64,000 nt of DNA from Halohasta litchfieldiae. GTDB taxonomy: Archaea; Halobacteriota; Halobacteria; Halobacteriales; Haloferacaceae. This document shows positions 25,987 through 34,621 of this stretch, in pieces. The notes beneath the pieces were generated by a model. That model did no database searches and was not told the DNA's origin. It was given only the letters and a program-made list of their open reading frames with translations. The DNA is taken from positions 248,001 to 312,000 of the forward strand of contig NZ_CP024845.1 of assembly GCF_002788215.1 (NCBI RefSeq), read 5' to 3'. The number at the start of each line of letters is the position of its first letter. Within the stretch, counting starts at the first letter, position 1. Position numbers and translations under genes: made by a program.

Positions 25987-26487
25987 GTGGGCACTACGCG
26001 GCTATCGTCGTATCGAGCGACGGTTCGAGCAAAGTTCGAAGCGGCCTTCGGAGCCGACCATCCGCCGAAAGAGATCGCACTGAGCTTTTCGGGTGCCCTT
26101 TTTATTGCCGCGCTCCCGAACTTCGGCCTCGCGCTCGTCCTGTTTGCGGCGCTCGCTCGGTACGTCGACCGCGTAAGCAGTCTCGCGCTGGTCGCCGCAA
26201 TCGTTGTGATGAACCCGCCGGTGAAGTGGGCGATCTATGCGGCTGGCTTCTGGCTCGGCTCGTGGCTTCTCGGCCCGGTCCCCGGCGTCTCAGTGACCGA
26301 ATTTTCGCTGGCTGACCTCTCGCTGTCGACCGGTCCCGAGGTGTTCGGTCGCGTGTTCCTCGGCAGTTTCATCATCGCCGCCATCTGTGGCGGCGTGGGC
26401 TATGTCGCGGCACTCCGATTCATCCGTGAACTCAAAAAGCGGGAGATCGATCCGGTCGACCACCTCCCCGAGTTGCTCTCGGAGTAG
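25987..26487 (+). CDS. DUF2062 membrane protein
   Basis: A 166-residue protein with GTG start at 25987. It has three or four membrane helices, with the conserved core PPKEIALSFSGALFIAALPNFG and the MNPPVKWAIYAAGFWLG segment (about residue 75) that define DUF2062. A charged C-terminal helix (RFIRELKKREIDPVDH) faces the cytoplasm. Members of the family are small membrane proteins of unknown role, sometimes fused to glycosyltransferases. It stands alone here, just downstream of the split HTTM gene. Confidence 0.8.
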   Translation: MGTTRLSSYRATVRAKFEAAFGADHPPKEIALSFSGALFIAALPNFGLALVLFAALARYVDRVSSLALVAAIVVMNPPVKWAIYAAGFWLGSWLLGPVPGVSVTEFSLADLSLSTGPEVFGRVFLGSFIIAAICGGVGYVAALRFIRELKKREIDPVDHLPELLSE

Positions 26488-26670
26488 TCGCTGCCTGCTC
26501 CGAGTGCGTGGTGAGTGAGATGTGTGGTGTCGACACGTCTCCAACCGTCTCTATAGGCTCTAGCGTGCTAGGTCCCAGCATGTCGACGCAAGCAATAGGA
26601 CCGCCGCGGGTTTCGGACCCTCATATATCCAGTGGCATGAACTCAAGCGTCTAGAGCCCTATCTGTGTGT

Positions 26671-27003
26671 ATGGAGCTACGCAAAACCATCACCGAAAAC
26701 GGGAGCCTCGTTCGCATTGCGTCGACTGCTGCGCTGGCAATCATTGCTGTTCGGTCCTTTGTAAAGGGCAAGCGACTGCGAGGGCTGGTAGCGGCCGGTG
26801 GTGCGGTCGCTGTCGGTTCTACGGTGTCGACGCTCGAACCGACCGAGTTGGACGTGATGAGCGAAACCGAAGAGCCAGTGACTGAGTCGACTCTCGACGA
26901 GGGAGCCATGCAGTGTGCGATCTGTAGTGATCCGATTGTTCCGGGGCAGTCGCGTCGACCGAACGAGAACGATAAAATCGTTCACGAGGCTTGTTTAGTA
27001 TAA
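26671..27003 (+). CDS. Small protein with C-terminal CxxC zinc-binding-like motif
   Basis: ATG at 26671 (MELRKTITENGS) gives 110 residues. A weakly hydrophobic stretch (residues 14-55) with two possible short helices is followed by an acidic linker. A C-terminal module follows: MQCAICSDPIVPGQSRRPNENDKIVHEACL. The C-x-x-C, H and C spacing resembles half of a LIM- or treble-clef-like zinc site. I do not recognise the family. It is the last protein gene before tRNA-Phe. Confidence 0.6.
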   Translation: MELRKTITENGSLVRIASTAALAIIAVRSFVKGKRLRGLVAAGGAVAVGSTVSTLEPTELDVMSETEEPVTESTLDEGAMQCAICSDPIVPGQSRRPNENDKIVHEACLV

Positions 27004-27075
27004 TTCTATTTATTTCCGTGCCGTAAGAAAGTCTGGGTGTTTGTTCAGTCGACTCTTTGGGTCGACAGTAAGAGG

Positions 27076-27214
27076 TGCCACCTCCCGGATTTGAACCTCA
27101 GTCGTTTCGTTCGCTGACGCTCACTTCACTCCGTGCTTCAAATCCGCTCAGGAACCAGATTCGCGGCCGACAGCTCACTCGCTCCGCTCGTTCGTGTTGT
27201 CGGCCACAGAAGTA
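27076..27214 (-). repeat. Structured element downstream of tRNA-Phe containing a copy of the tRNA 3' end
   Basis: Reading with the tRNA (minus strand), directly after the tRNA there is a hairpin with arms GGCCGACA/TGTCGGCC (27165-27172 and 27198-27205). Then comes CGGATTTGAA in antisense position (27137-27146), a spacer containing GGAGTGAAG and ACGACTGAGG, and finally a 22-nt copy of the tRNA 3' end (27076-27097, 21 of 22 matches to 27215-27236). The copied T-arm can pair perfectly over 10 bp with 27137-27146. The tRNA-Val gene at 29887 has the same arrangement. No protein is encoded. Confidence 0.75.
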
Positions 27215-27288
27215 TGCCGCCTCCCGGATTTGAACCAGGGACAGCTCGATCTTCAGTCGAGTGCTCTCCCAGTCTGAGCTAAGGCGGC
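27215..27288 (-). tRNA. tRNA-Phe (anticodon GAA)
   Basis: 74 nt on the minus strand. The acceptor stem GCCGCCT pairs with the 3' strand, the D-arm is GCTCAGACTGGGAGAGC, and the anticodon stem CTCGA/TCGAG encloses the loop CTGAAGA with GAA at positions 34-36. The T-arm is CCTGG-TTCAAAT-CCGGG and the discriminator is A. The sequence has no encoded CCA and no intron. It is followed by the structured element described separately. Confidence 0.95.
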
Positions 27289-27367
27289 GCACTCGGAGTG
27301 AGGGTGATAGCAGTAAAAAGGATTTCGAAGACGGCGCGGCGAGAGCCTCCCTCACACACCCGTCGAC

Positions 27368-29590
27368 CTACTTGTCATCCAAATACTCCCACCAATGGTG
27401 CTCCTCGTCGACGTCTGACCCCGTCTCATCGCCACTATCTGCCCCATCTGCACCCGACTCACCGTCGCCCGCACTCGATTCGCCATCAGTCTCACCCGAC
27501 TCGCCATCATCCGCGTTGACTGTGTCGACGTCTTGGTCCGTCCCACCGTCCGACTCCGCGGAGGGTGGCTCGCCGAGCGCTCGCGTAACGAGCAGCGACA
27601 GGGCCCCGCCCCCAGCGCCGATCCCAGCCACCCACCCCCACCACGGCAGCCCGTCAGCCATGACCGTGGTCGGCTCAGCGTCGACAGCCGGCTGGCGAGC
27701 CTCGACCGATCCCCCGGTGGCTTCGACCGGCTCCGGCGGCACCTCGGGCGGCCCACGAAGCGGCTCGCCGGTGTCGGACGCGAGCACCGTCGCCGAGGAA
27801 CTCACCGCCTCGGCCTCGCTCTCGGCGACTGCTGGCGGCTCACCGTCGCTGCCCAGCGTCGACCCCCCGCCATCGCCTCCCTGATCAACTGCCACCGGCT
27901 GTGGGACTGTCTCACAGTCGTTGATCGAGGGGTTGACGCGGAGGAAAACGGCGTCACGGCCGGGGAGTTCACAGATCACGCTGGCGATCACCTTTCCGGC
28001 GTGGTCGTCGACGCCCGAAAACACTGCTGGCGTCTCGAAAGCAGTGGCCTCGGGGTTCCGACTCCCGAACACCTGATCGCTGCCGTCGGTGAAGACGAGT
28101 TGGATTCGGTTGATCGCCCCCGACGCTGGGCCGAACTCCGCGTCGGTGAGCCTGACTGCCTGACAGTCGAAGGTGATCCCCTCGTCGCCGGGTGCTGGCT
28201 GGCAGTCAGTCGACGGATTCGATAGCCACAACCCCTGCTCGACGAGATGGATCCCCTCAAGCAGTCGACCCGGCGAGCCGAACTGGACGGCTCCTGACTG
28301 CTCGCGCTCAAACCAGTCGAACGATCCATCCGCGTAGTAGAGTCGACTGTCGACTGTCGTCCCGGTGAACTCGACGCCCGAACAGCTGAACTGGACTCCA
28401 GAGACCGCGGGATCGGTGGCCTCGACGACAGTCTCGAACTGGCTGTCTCCCCGTTCGACCACACAGCGCTCAATCGGCCCGTGAAACGTCTCGAACGTTC
28501 GGTTTTCCGGCCCATCCCACAGCGCCTCGACACCGACGTAACCGAACTGATTTTCGCCGCTGAACTCGCCTTCGAACGTTTCGGTGGTGCCATCGCCGAA
28601 CCCACAGACGACACGGTCGTAGGACGGCGCGTCGACGGTCACCGAATACTGCGACACCGAAACTGACGGCTCGAACCCCGTTGCTTGGGCACACTCCTCG
28701 ACAGTGGGATTCACGAGTTGGAAGACGATATCGCCACCCAACTTTTCGATTACCACTGATTCGATGATGTTGCCGGCGTTGTCGTCGGTTCCGGCGAACG
28801 TTTCGGGAGCCGTGAAATTTGGCCCGGTGCCGCGCTGGCCGAACGTCTGGCTGGTCCCGTCGACGAAGTCCAGTCGAATCCGCTCGAAGGTCGGCTCGGC
28901 GGCGAACTCCTCGGGACCGACTGTCACCTCGATACAGTCGAAGACGGTAGCGTACGCGCCCGACGAACAGTTCGGCGTCGGGCTCTCCACGGTGATGTCG
29001 ACGCTTTCCTCGGAAATCGTCTCGATGACACGGCCGGGTGAGCCGAACTGCGTCTGATCGGTGGCTGGCGGGTCCCACTGCTTTGAGGAGCCGTCGACGA
29101 ACGTCAGCCGAACATCGTCGGCTTGGCCGTGTTGGGCGGAATCACAGTTGAACGCGAGATCGCCGAACACACAGGGCCCCGAGTTCGTGGCTGTCTCGGT
29201 GGCGGTGCCGTTCGTGACGGTGACCCGCGCTATCGGCCCGTGAAACTCCTCGACAGTCGTCTCGGCGCTCGGATCGAGTCGCCCGTCACCGCTGAAGCCG
29301 AACTGCGTGGTGCCGCTGTAGCCCGCAGTAAACGCTTCGATGGTTCCGTCGGCAAATACGAGGTCGACGCTGTCGTAACCCTCGGCGTCGACGCGAGCCA
29401 CATAACAGTCGAGATCGATTGCTGGATCGAACGCTGGTGGCTCAGTAGTGGGTGGATCGGTCTCGTTGCCCGCGGTCTCGTTGTTCTGGTTGCCGGTCTG
29501 CTGTGCGGCGGCAGTCCCCTGGAAGCCCGTCACAGCCAGCCCACTCGCAACGAGAACGGCCCGTCGACTGAGTGCCGGGGGGCGTGACAT
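27368..29590 (-). CDS. Tat-type exported surface protein with duplicated modules and C-terminal anchor
   Basis: ATG at 29590 gives 740 residues. The N-terminus LSRRAVLVASGLAVTGFQG resembles a Tat signal. Residues about 45-310 and 315-570 are two copies of one module. Paired segments include FGFSGDGRLDPSAETTVEEF with HGPIARV versus FGYVGVEALWDGPENRTFET with FHGPIER; QFGSPGRVIE versus QFGSPGRLLE; and TFAGTDDNAGNIIESVV versus VFSGVDDHAGKVIASVI. Each has conserved cysteines. A low-complexity linker, one membrane helix (WWGWVAGIGAGGGALSLLV) and an acidic tail follow. It is probably anchored in the membrane with the modules outside. The family is unknown to me. It lies between the two tRNA genes. 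Confidence 0.75.
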   Translation of the reverse strand: MSRPPALSRRAVLVASGLAVTGFQGTAAAQQTGNQNNETAGNETDPPTTEPPAFDPAIDLDCYVARVDAEGYDSVDLVFADGTIEAFTAGYSGTTQFGFSGDGRLDPSAETTVEEFHGPIARVTVTNGTATETATNSGPCVFGDLAFNCDSAQHGQADDVRLTFVDGSSKQWDPPATDQTQFGSPGRVIETISEESVDITVESPTPNCSSGAYATVFDCIEVTVGPEEFAAEPTFERIRLDFVDGTSQTFGQRGTGPNFTAPETFAGTDDNAGNIIESVVIEKLGGDIVFQLVNPTVEECAQATGFEPSVSVSQYSVTVDAPSYDRVVCGFGDGTTETFEGEFSGENQFGYVGVEALWDGPENRTFETFHGPIERCVVERGDSQFETVVEATDPAVSGVQFSCSGVEFTGTTVDSRLYYADGSFDWFEREQSGAVQFGSPGRLLEGIHLVEQGLWLSNPSTDCQPAPGDEGITFDCQAVRLTDAEFGPASGAINRIQLVFTDGSDQVFGSRNPEATAFETPAVFSGVDDHAGKVIASVICELPGRDAVFLRVNPSINDCETVPQPVAVDQGGDGGGSTLGSDGEPPAVAESEAEAVSSSATVLASDTGEPLRGPPEVPPEPVEATGGSVEARQPAVDAEPTTVMADGLPWWGWVAGIGAGGGALSLLVTRALGEPPSAESDGGTDQDVDTVNADDGESGETDGESSAGDGESGADGADSGDETGSDVDEEHHWWEYLDDK

Positions 29591-29765
29591 GATATCCATC
29601 CAACGGGTGCCGCCACCGTAGCCCTTCGTTACACTTTGTGACCGAATACATACGTCTCTGGGTGCGTTTGATTTCGTTTGAGTGCCTTTCGAGATGTCGA
29701 CGGGCTCTATGGTTGTTTATAAGTAATTGATCAGCGTCGACGTGTTGGCTCTGGTTTATTTATAC

Positions 29766-29886
29766 GGGCTCGGGCGGAGTCGAACCTCAGTCGTTCCGCT
29801 TCGCTTCACTCCCTGGTTTGACTCCGTGTCGCCACTCCTGCCGACACGGACGACTCGCTACGCTCGTCGTATTCTGTCGGCAGAAG
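29766..29886 (-). repeat. Structured element downstream of tRNA-Val containing a copy of the tRNA 3' end
   Basis: Same architecture as after tRNA-Phe. On the minus strand there is a hairpin with arms CTGCCGACA/TGTCGGCAG (29838-29846 and 29875-29883), then the antisense arm (29815-29826), a spacer with GGAGTGAAGCGAAGCG and ACGACTGAGG, then an exact 21-nt copy of the tRNA-Val 3' end (29766-29786 equals 29888-29908). The copied T-arm pairs 11 of 12 bases with the antisense arm. The copied segment differs from that of tRNA-Phe because it follows the neighbouring tRNA, while hairpin and spacer motifs are shared. Confidence 0.75.
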
Positions 29887-29959
29887 TGGGCTCGGGCGGA
29901 GTCGAACCACCGATCTCAGCCTTGTAAAGGCCGCGTCATAACCACTAGACCACGAGCCC
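29887..29959 (-). tRNA. tRNA-Val (anticodon UAC)
   Basis: 73 nt on the minus strand. The acceptor stem is GGGCTCG/CGAGCCC and the D-arm is GTCTAGTGGTTATGAC. The anticodon stem is CGGCC/GGCTG with loop TTTACAA, placing TAC at positions 34-36. The T-arm is GGTGG-TTCGACT-CCGCC and the discriminator is A. No CCA is encoded and no intron is present. Confidence 0.93.
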
Positions 29960-30043
29960 GCATTCGAAACCACTTCCTACGCGTGAATAACGTTTTCCTT
30001 CCGCGTCGGAACCAATATACTGCTCCACAGGTGAGATAGCCAC

Positions 30044-30523
30044 ATGGCTGCTCGCTCGAACTGGCTCCCGATCTTGGCCGTCTGCTGTCTGCTCGCCGTC
30101 AGCGGCTGTGTCGCGCTCAGCGACCCACCTGCAGATAGCGCCTACAACTGGACCACCGTCACTGCCGTCGACTCCGACACCGACGAAGACCTCGCTACCG
30201 TCGACGTCCGGATCGCAGACACTGACTCGAAACGCTATACTGGCCTCAGTAACACCAGCTCGCTCGGTGAGAACGAAGGAATGCTGTTCATCCACGACTC
30301 CGAGGGCAGATACGGCTATGTCATGCGAGATATGGCCTTCCCAATCGATATCGTCCACATCGATGCCGACGGTGAAATCACGATGATCAGCCACGCCCAA
30401 CCCGACGACGACCAGACGTTTCGTGGCACCGCCAAATACGTCCTCGAAGTCCCCTACGAGTACACCACCGAAAATGGAATCGAGGAAGGCGACCGCATCG
30501 AGATCCCCGAGCAGTACCGCTGA
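30044..30523 (+). CDS. DUF192 lipoprotein
   Basis: A 159-residue protein. Its N-terminal signal ends in the lipobox LAVSGC (Cys about residue 22), so the mature protein is probably lipid-anchored outside the membrane. The DUF192 core is clear: SKRYTGLSNTSSLGENEGML, then YGYVMRDMAFPIDIVHIDAD and YVLEVPYEYTTENGIEEGD. The biochemical role of DUF192 proteins is unknown to me. It is followed by the ABC exporter gene 50 bp downstream in the same direction. Confidence 0.88.
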   Translation: MAARSNWLPILAVCCLLAVSGCVALSDPPADSAYNWTTVTAVDSDTDEDLATVDVRIADTDSKRYTGLSNTSSLGENEGMLFIHDSEGRYGYVMRDMAFPIDIVHIDADGEITMISHAQPDDDQTFRGTAKYVLEVPYEYTTENGIEEGDRIEIPEQYR

Positions 30524-30573
30524 GCCACGCCAGGAAGCCAACCCTCTTTGGCACTCCCCCGCTACCACAGCCA

Positions 30574-32514
30574 ATGAGTGGCGTTGAGGCGGGCAGCGAC
30601 GAGTCGGACGAAGACGATCCGTTTGCCGAGCAACGGGAGCGCGTCGACGACCCAATGCGTCGACTCGTCGGCGAGTACGGTCGCCCCTACTGGCTCTCGG
30701 TCGCCGTCGGCATCGCTGCCAGCCTCGGGGCTCGACTCCTCGACCTCCTGCCGACGATCCTGCTGGGGATCGCCATCGACAGCCTCTTTCAGGGCGTCGA
30801 ACCCTTCTCGCTCCCGCTGGTGCCGGGAGCGTGGCTCCCGAGCGCCGAAGTCGACCAGTTTTTCCTCGTCATCGGACTGATCACCGGTTCGTTCGTTGTG
30901 GGAGCGGGGTTCCACTGGCTCCGCAACTGGGGATTCAACTCGTTCGCCCAAGACATCCAACACGACGTCCGAACCGACAGCTACGACACGATGCAGCGGC
31001 TGAATATGTCGTTTTTCGCCGACAAACAGACCGGCGAGCTAATGAGTATCCTCTCGAACGACGTCAATCAGCTCGAACGATTCCTGAATGACGGGCTCAA
31101 CTCCGCGTTCCGGCTGGTCGTCATGGTCGTCGCCATCGCTGGCTACCTGCTCTATCTCAATCCGCAACTCGCTCTCGTCGCGCTCTCACCAGTCCCTCTC
31201 ATTGCGGTTTTTACGTACATCTTTATCAAAAAGATCCAACCCAAGTACGCCGCCGTCCGCTCCAGTGTCGGCACGGTGAACTCCCGGCTCGAAAACAATC
31301 TCGGCGGGATTCAGGTCATTAAATCCTCAAATACGGAAAGCTTCGAGTCGGGCCGCGTCGATGACGTCTCTCGGGATTACTACGAAACCAACTGGGGTGC
31401 GATTACGATCCGAATTCGGTTCTTCCCCGGCTTGCAGCTCATCTCAGGAGCAGGGTTCATCCTCACGTTCCTCGTCGGTGGCTTTTGGGTCTTTTCGGGC
31501 TCGGCCCCCGGTCCCTTCACCGGCACCCTCTCCACAGGCGAGTTCGTCGTCTTTATTCTCTTTACCCAACAGCTCGTCTGGCCGATGGCCCAGTTCGGAC
31601 AGATCATCAACATGTACCAGCGCGCCGAGGCCTCCGCCGAGCGCATCTTCGGGCTGATGGACGAGACCGCCCTTCTGGAGTCCGACTCGGAGACCGACGA
31701 ACTGGCCGTTTCCGAGGGCCGCGTCGACTACGATAATGTGAGTTTCAGCTACGAAAACGACCAGCCGATTCTCGATGATATCGATTTCACCGTCGACGGC
31801 GGCGAGACGCTCGCCCTTGTTGGCCCAACCGGGGCCGGAAAGTCGACCGTCCTGAAACTCCTGCTTCGGCTCTATGATGTCGACGAGGGTGCGGTCCGAA
31901 TCGACGATCAGGATATCCGGGAAGTCAGCCGGACCTCGCTCCGGCAGTCGATTGGCTACGTGGGTCAGGAGTCGTATCTGTTCTACGGGACGGTCAAGGA
32001 CAACATCGCCTACGGGAGTTTCGATGCCAGCGACGAGGAGATCCGCGAGGCCGCCGAGGCTGCCGAGGCCCACACGTTCATCCAGAATCTGCCGGAAGGG
32101 TACGACACGATGGTCGGCGAGCGCGGCGTCAAACTCTCGGGCGGCCAGCGCCAGCGGCTCTGTATCGCCCGTGCGATGCTCGAAGACCCCGATATTCTCA
32201 TCCTCGATGAGGCGACGTCGGATGTCGACACCGAGACCGAGATGCTGATCCAGCGAAGCCTTGACGAACTGACGGCTGATCGAACCACGTTCGCTATCGC
32301 CCATCGACTGTCGACGATCAAAGACGCCGACCAGATCGTCGTCCTCGAAGACGGGCGCATTGTCGAACGCGGCAGTCACGAGGAACTAATCGGCTCTGAT
32401 GGACTGTACGCCCATCTCTGGGGCGTGCAGGCCGGCGAGATCGACTCGCTGCCCGAGGAGTTCATCGAGCGCGCCTCGCGTCGACAAGCCAGAACCGAGG
32501 CCGCCGAAGATTAG
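30574..32514 (+). CDS. ABC exporter, fused membrane and ATPase domains (MsbA/MDR type)
   Basis: This 646-residue half-transporter has six membrane helices (about residues 45-330) and a nucleotide-binding domain (about 380-625). Walker A is GPTGAGKST (about residue 418), the Q-loop is GYVGQES, the signature is LSGGQRQRL, Walker B is ILILDEATS, and the H-loop is IAHRLS. As a homodimer it would export lipids, drugs or peptides; the substrate cannot be predicted. An acidic 30-residue N-terminal extension precedes the first helix, as is common in haloarchaeal homologues. Confidence 0.95.
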   Translation: MSGVEAGSDESDEDDPFAEQRERVDDPMRRLVGEYGRPYWLSVAVGIAASLGARLLDLLPTILLGIAIDSLFQGVEPFSLPLVPGAWLPSAEVDQFFLVIGLITGSFVVGAGFHWLRNWGFNSFAQDIQHDVRTDSYDTMQRLNMSFFADKQTGELMSILSNDVNQLERFLNDGLNSAFRLVVMVVAIAGYLLYLNPQLALVALSPVPLIAVFTYIFIKKIQPKYAAVRSSVGTVNSRLENNLGGIQVIKSSNTESFESGRVDDVSRDYYETNWGAITIRIRFFPGLQLISGAGFILTFLVGGFWVFSGSAPGPFTGTLSTGEFVVFILFTQQLVWPMAQFGQIINMYQRAEASAERIFGLMDETALLESDSETDELAVSEGRVDYDNVSFSYENDQPILDDIDFTVDGGETLALVGPTGAGKSTVLKLLLRLYDVDEGAVRIDDQDIREVSRTSLRQSIGYVGQESYLFYGTVKDNIAYGSFDASDEEIREAAEAAEAHTFIQNLPEGYDTMVGERGVKLSGGQRQRLCIARAMLEDPDILILDEATSDVDTETEMLIQRSLDELTADRTTFAIAHRLSTIKDADQIVVLEDGRIVERGSHEELIGSDGLYAHLWGVQAGEIDSLPEEFIERASRRQARTEAAED

Positions 32515-32874
32515 TTAGAACGATTGGGTATCGTCGGCTTCCGAGTCGACCCCACGATCACTGTAGCCAGTCTCGCCGACGGCCCCGTTGCCGACCATAC
32601 TCAGCACGGCCTGTCGGACCTCCTCGGCGTCGTTGAACTGCTGGTCGGGCTCTTCGGTATAGGGGTTGAGTACCTCCCGAAACGACTCTTCGCCGTTCGG
32701 CAGTTCGAGTTCGTGGTCGCCGTACTCCTCGACCAGCGTGTCGACGCGCGTCGGATACTCGTGGGCTTCGAGTTCGTCGTCCAACTCGCCGAACTCGACG
32801 CCGAGTTCCCGACTCCCTTGGTCGGTTTCTTCGACCTCAATGTTGTCCTCGTCGTCAGTGCCTGTATTAGCCAT
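32515..32874 (-). CDS. Small acidic haloarchaeal protein (DUF5789-like)
   Basis: ATG at 32874 (MANTGTDDEDN) gives 119 residues. The C-terminal half has the conserved block LPNGEESFREVLNPYTEEP followed by FNDAEEVRQAVLSMVGNGAVG and GYSDRG, which I recognise from short haloarchaeal proteins annotated as DUF5789. It is rich in Glu and Asp, with no membrane helix and no catalytic motif. It converges with the ABC exporter gene (adjacent stop codons) and is divergent from the creatininase-family gene, with a 104-bp shared upstream region. Confidence 0.7.
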   Translation of the reverse strand: MANTGTDDEDNIEVEETDQGSRELGVEFGELDDELEAHEYPTRVDTLVEEYGDHELELPNGEESFREVLNPYTEEPDQQFNDAEEVRQAVLSMVGNGAVGETGYSDRGVDSEADDTQSF

Positions 32875-32978
32875 ACCCCTAAGATGACGCTCGGCACCCA
32901 CAAACAGGTTTGGAGCCGTCGAACCGTCGACCAGTCGACTAACCGGAGTTTAAATATCTCTCCGACCCACCACGCAAC

Positions 32979-33713
32979 ATGCACCTCTCGGAGGTAGCGT
33001 GGCCCGAAGTCCGTGATCTCGACACTGATCTCGCGGTCGTCCCGGTCGGTAGCACCGAACAACACGGCCCCCACGCACCGCTCGGAACTGACATGCTCAC
33101 TGCCGAAGGTGTCGCTACGGCGGGCGTTGAGGCGTACAAAAACGAAACTGGCGTCGACATCCCAATCACACCCACCATCCCGGTCGGCATCGCCGAGGAA
33201 CACGCCGCCTTCGACGGCACGCTGTGGGTCTCGCCCGACACCTTCCGGGACTATGTCCGGGAAACCGTCGCGAGCCTCGCCCACCACGGATTTGATCGTG
33301 TGGTGATCGTCAATGGTCACGGCGGCAACACCGACGCGCTCCGAGAAGTCACGGGCGAAATCTCCCGCCACGATGACGCCTACGCGGTCGCATTTACGTG
33401 GTTCGACAGCGTCGACAGCGAACTCTCGATGGGCCACGGCGGCCCGCGCGAGACGGCGGTTCTCCGGCATATTCGACCGGATCTGATAAACGAAGACGAG
33501 ATCGACACGGCCAGCGAGGGCGCAAGCGATCACTGGGGCGAGTGGGTCGCGGGCGTCAATCTGGCTCACGACTCGGTGGAGTTCACCGAGAATGGGGTTG
33601 TTGGCGATCCAACCGAGGGAACCGCCGAACTCGGCGAAGCATTGATCGACGACGCGGCCGACGCGCTGTGTGACCTGTTGGGGGCTGTCGCTGTGCGGGA
33701 TCGATCCCCGTAG
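32979..33713 (+). CDS. arfB: Creatininase-family amidohydrolase, probable FAPy deformylase
   Basis: 244 residues with the creatininase-family metal sites: GSTEQHGPHAPLGTDML (about residues 24-40), an EEHAAFDGT segment (about 70) and NGHGGNTD (about 110), with HGGPRETA (about 150) completing the site. In archaea this family includes ArfB, the iron-dependent deformylase of 2-amino-5-formylamino-6-ribosylaminopyrimidinone phosphate, a step in riboflavin and deazaflavin (F420) synthesis. The match in length and motifs favours ArfB over true creatininase, but the gene symbol is an inference from the family. Confidence 0.75.
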   Translation: MHLSEVAWPEVRDLDTDLAVVPVGSTEQHGPHAPLGTDMLTAEGVATAGVEAYKNETGVDIPITPTIPVGIAEEHAAFDGTLWVSPDTFRDYVRETVASLAHHGFDRVVIVNGHGGNTDALREVTGEISRHDDAYAVAFTWFDSVDSELSMGHGGPRETAVLRHIRPDLINEDEIDTASEGASDHWGEWVAGVNLAHDSVEFTENGVVGDPTEGTAELGEALIDDAADALCDLLGAVAVRDRSP

Positions 33714-33719
33714 TGAGCG

Positions 33720-34196
33720 TTACTCGGCTTTTTCGCCTTCCTCGGTAGCCTCTGTTTCGGCAGCGTCGACAGACTCCTCACTGTCGGCGTCGGCGGCCTC
33801 GGCAGCCTCGTGGGCATCCGCGAGATCACCGCGCAGGGCCGGAATCGTGGCCGTCAGTTCGCTTACTTCGTCGCTGGCGCTGTCGACGGTCTCAAGAAGC
33901 TCTTCGACGGTTTCGATCTCTGCTTGAAGCTCCTCTGGATTCTCGAAGGCATCCGCCCGCGAGCCGAGGGTGAACCACTTTTTGGCCTGCCGGAGATGGT
34001 CGGCGGCCTCGCCCACGTCGAGGGCGGATTTGAGTCCGTTGAGAACGCCCAGCACGTTGTCGGCGCTGGTCTCCCAGATCGAATCAGGCGTTGGCAGTTC
34101 CGCGCGGGCCTCCGCGAGATGCTGTTCGACGTCGTCGCTCATCTCTTCGGCGGCCTCGCCGAACAGGTCGTCGTCATCGAAGCTGGTTTGGCTCAT
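33720..34196 (-). CDS. Haloarchaeal DUF5790-like protein
   Basis: A 158-residue soluble protein starting MSQTSFDDDDLFGEAAEEM. The core DNVLGVLNGLKSALDVGEAA and then LRQAKKWFTLGSRADAFE is a block I associate with haloarchaeal DUF5790 proteins. It is largely helical, with coiled-coil character at residues 95-135 and a disordered acidic tail. No catalytic residues are evident and its function is unknown. It is convergent with arfB; the stops are separated by only a few bases. Confidence 0.7.
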   Translation of the reverse strand: MSQTSFDDDDLFGEAAEEMSDDVEQHLAEARAELPTPDSIWETSADNVLGVLNGLKSALDVGEAADHLRQAKKWFTLGSRADAFENPEELQAEIETVEELLETVDSASDEVSELTATIPALRGDLADAHEAAEAADADSEESVDAAETEATEEGEKAE

Positions 34197-34279
34197 AAAT
34201 AGTGATTGATTCCCGTTGGTATAAAAACACGCCCGAAAGTGAAAGTGAAACTGCCCCTTTCGCCGGGTGAGGCCGCGTA

Positions 34280-34621
34280 TTACTCGTCGACCGAAACGAG
34301 CTTCATCAGCGGGTAGCCATCTTCCATATCCATCCGCGTGCGAGCAGTGACGCCCTCGTAGGCGATTCGCATCTCGACGGTCATTAGGCTCCCAGTAAGC
34401 TCCGTGTAGCCGTTTTCGTGGTCGATAGCCGCCCTGACGAGTTCGTCGTCGATTGCGACGTCGACCGACTCGCAGAACGGCTGATTCTCGATGGCCTCGG
34501 CCATCGCGGCTTCGAGGCTGCGGGTGCTATCGGGGCTGACCGGGGTGCCAGCGAACTGGTGGTAGAGGGAGCCGAATTTGATTCCGGCCTCGAAACAGGC
34601 CTGCTGGGCGTCGGTAACCAT
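34280..34621 (-). CDS. mptD: Archaeal dihydroneopterin aldolase (MptD family)
   Basis: ATG at 34621 gives 113 residues (an upstream TTG would add two). The opening ACFEAGIKFGSLYHQFAGTPV and the middle SLEAAMAEAIENQPFCESVDV match the small archaeal aldolase MptD (DUF372), which cleaves 7,8-dihydroneopterin to 6-hydroxymethyl-dihydropterin in pterin (methanopterin/folate) synthesis. The length is normal. Other C1-cofactor genes in the window (mer, cofE, arfB) fit this. The gene is single, with an AT-rich promoter region downstream of 34628. Confidence 0.8.
   Translation of the reverse strand: MVTDAQQACFEAGIKFGSLYHQFAGTPVSPDSTRSLEAAMAEAIENQPFCESVDVAIDDELVRAAIDHENGYTELTGSLMTVEMRIAYEGVTARTRMDMEDGYPLMKLVSVDE

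Noticed and set aside
27076-27097. Partial tRNA-Phe copy taken as a simple att site of an integrated element
   Set aside because: The interval to the real tRNA is only about 140 bp, contains no integrase and has the same architecture after tRNA-Val, including an antisense T-arm. A plain att duplication would not give the shared hairpin and spacer.
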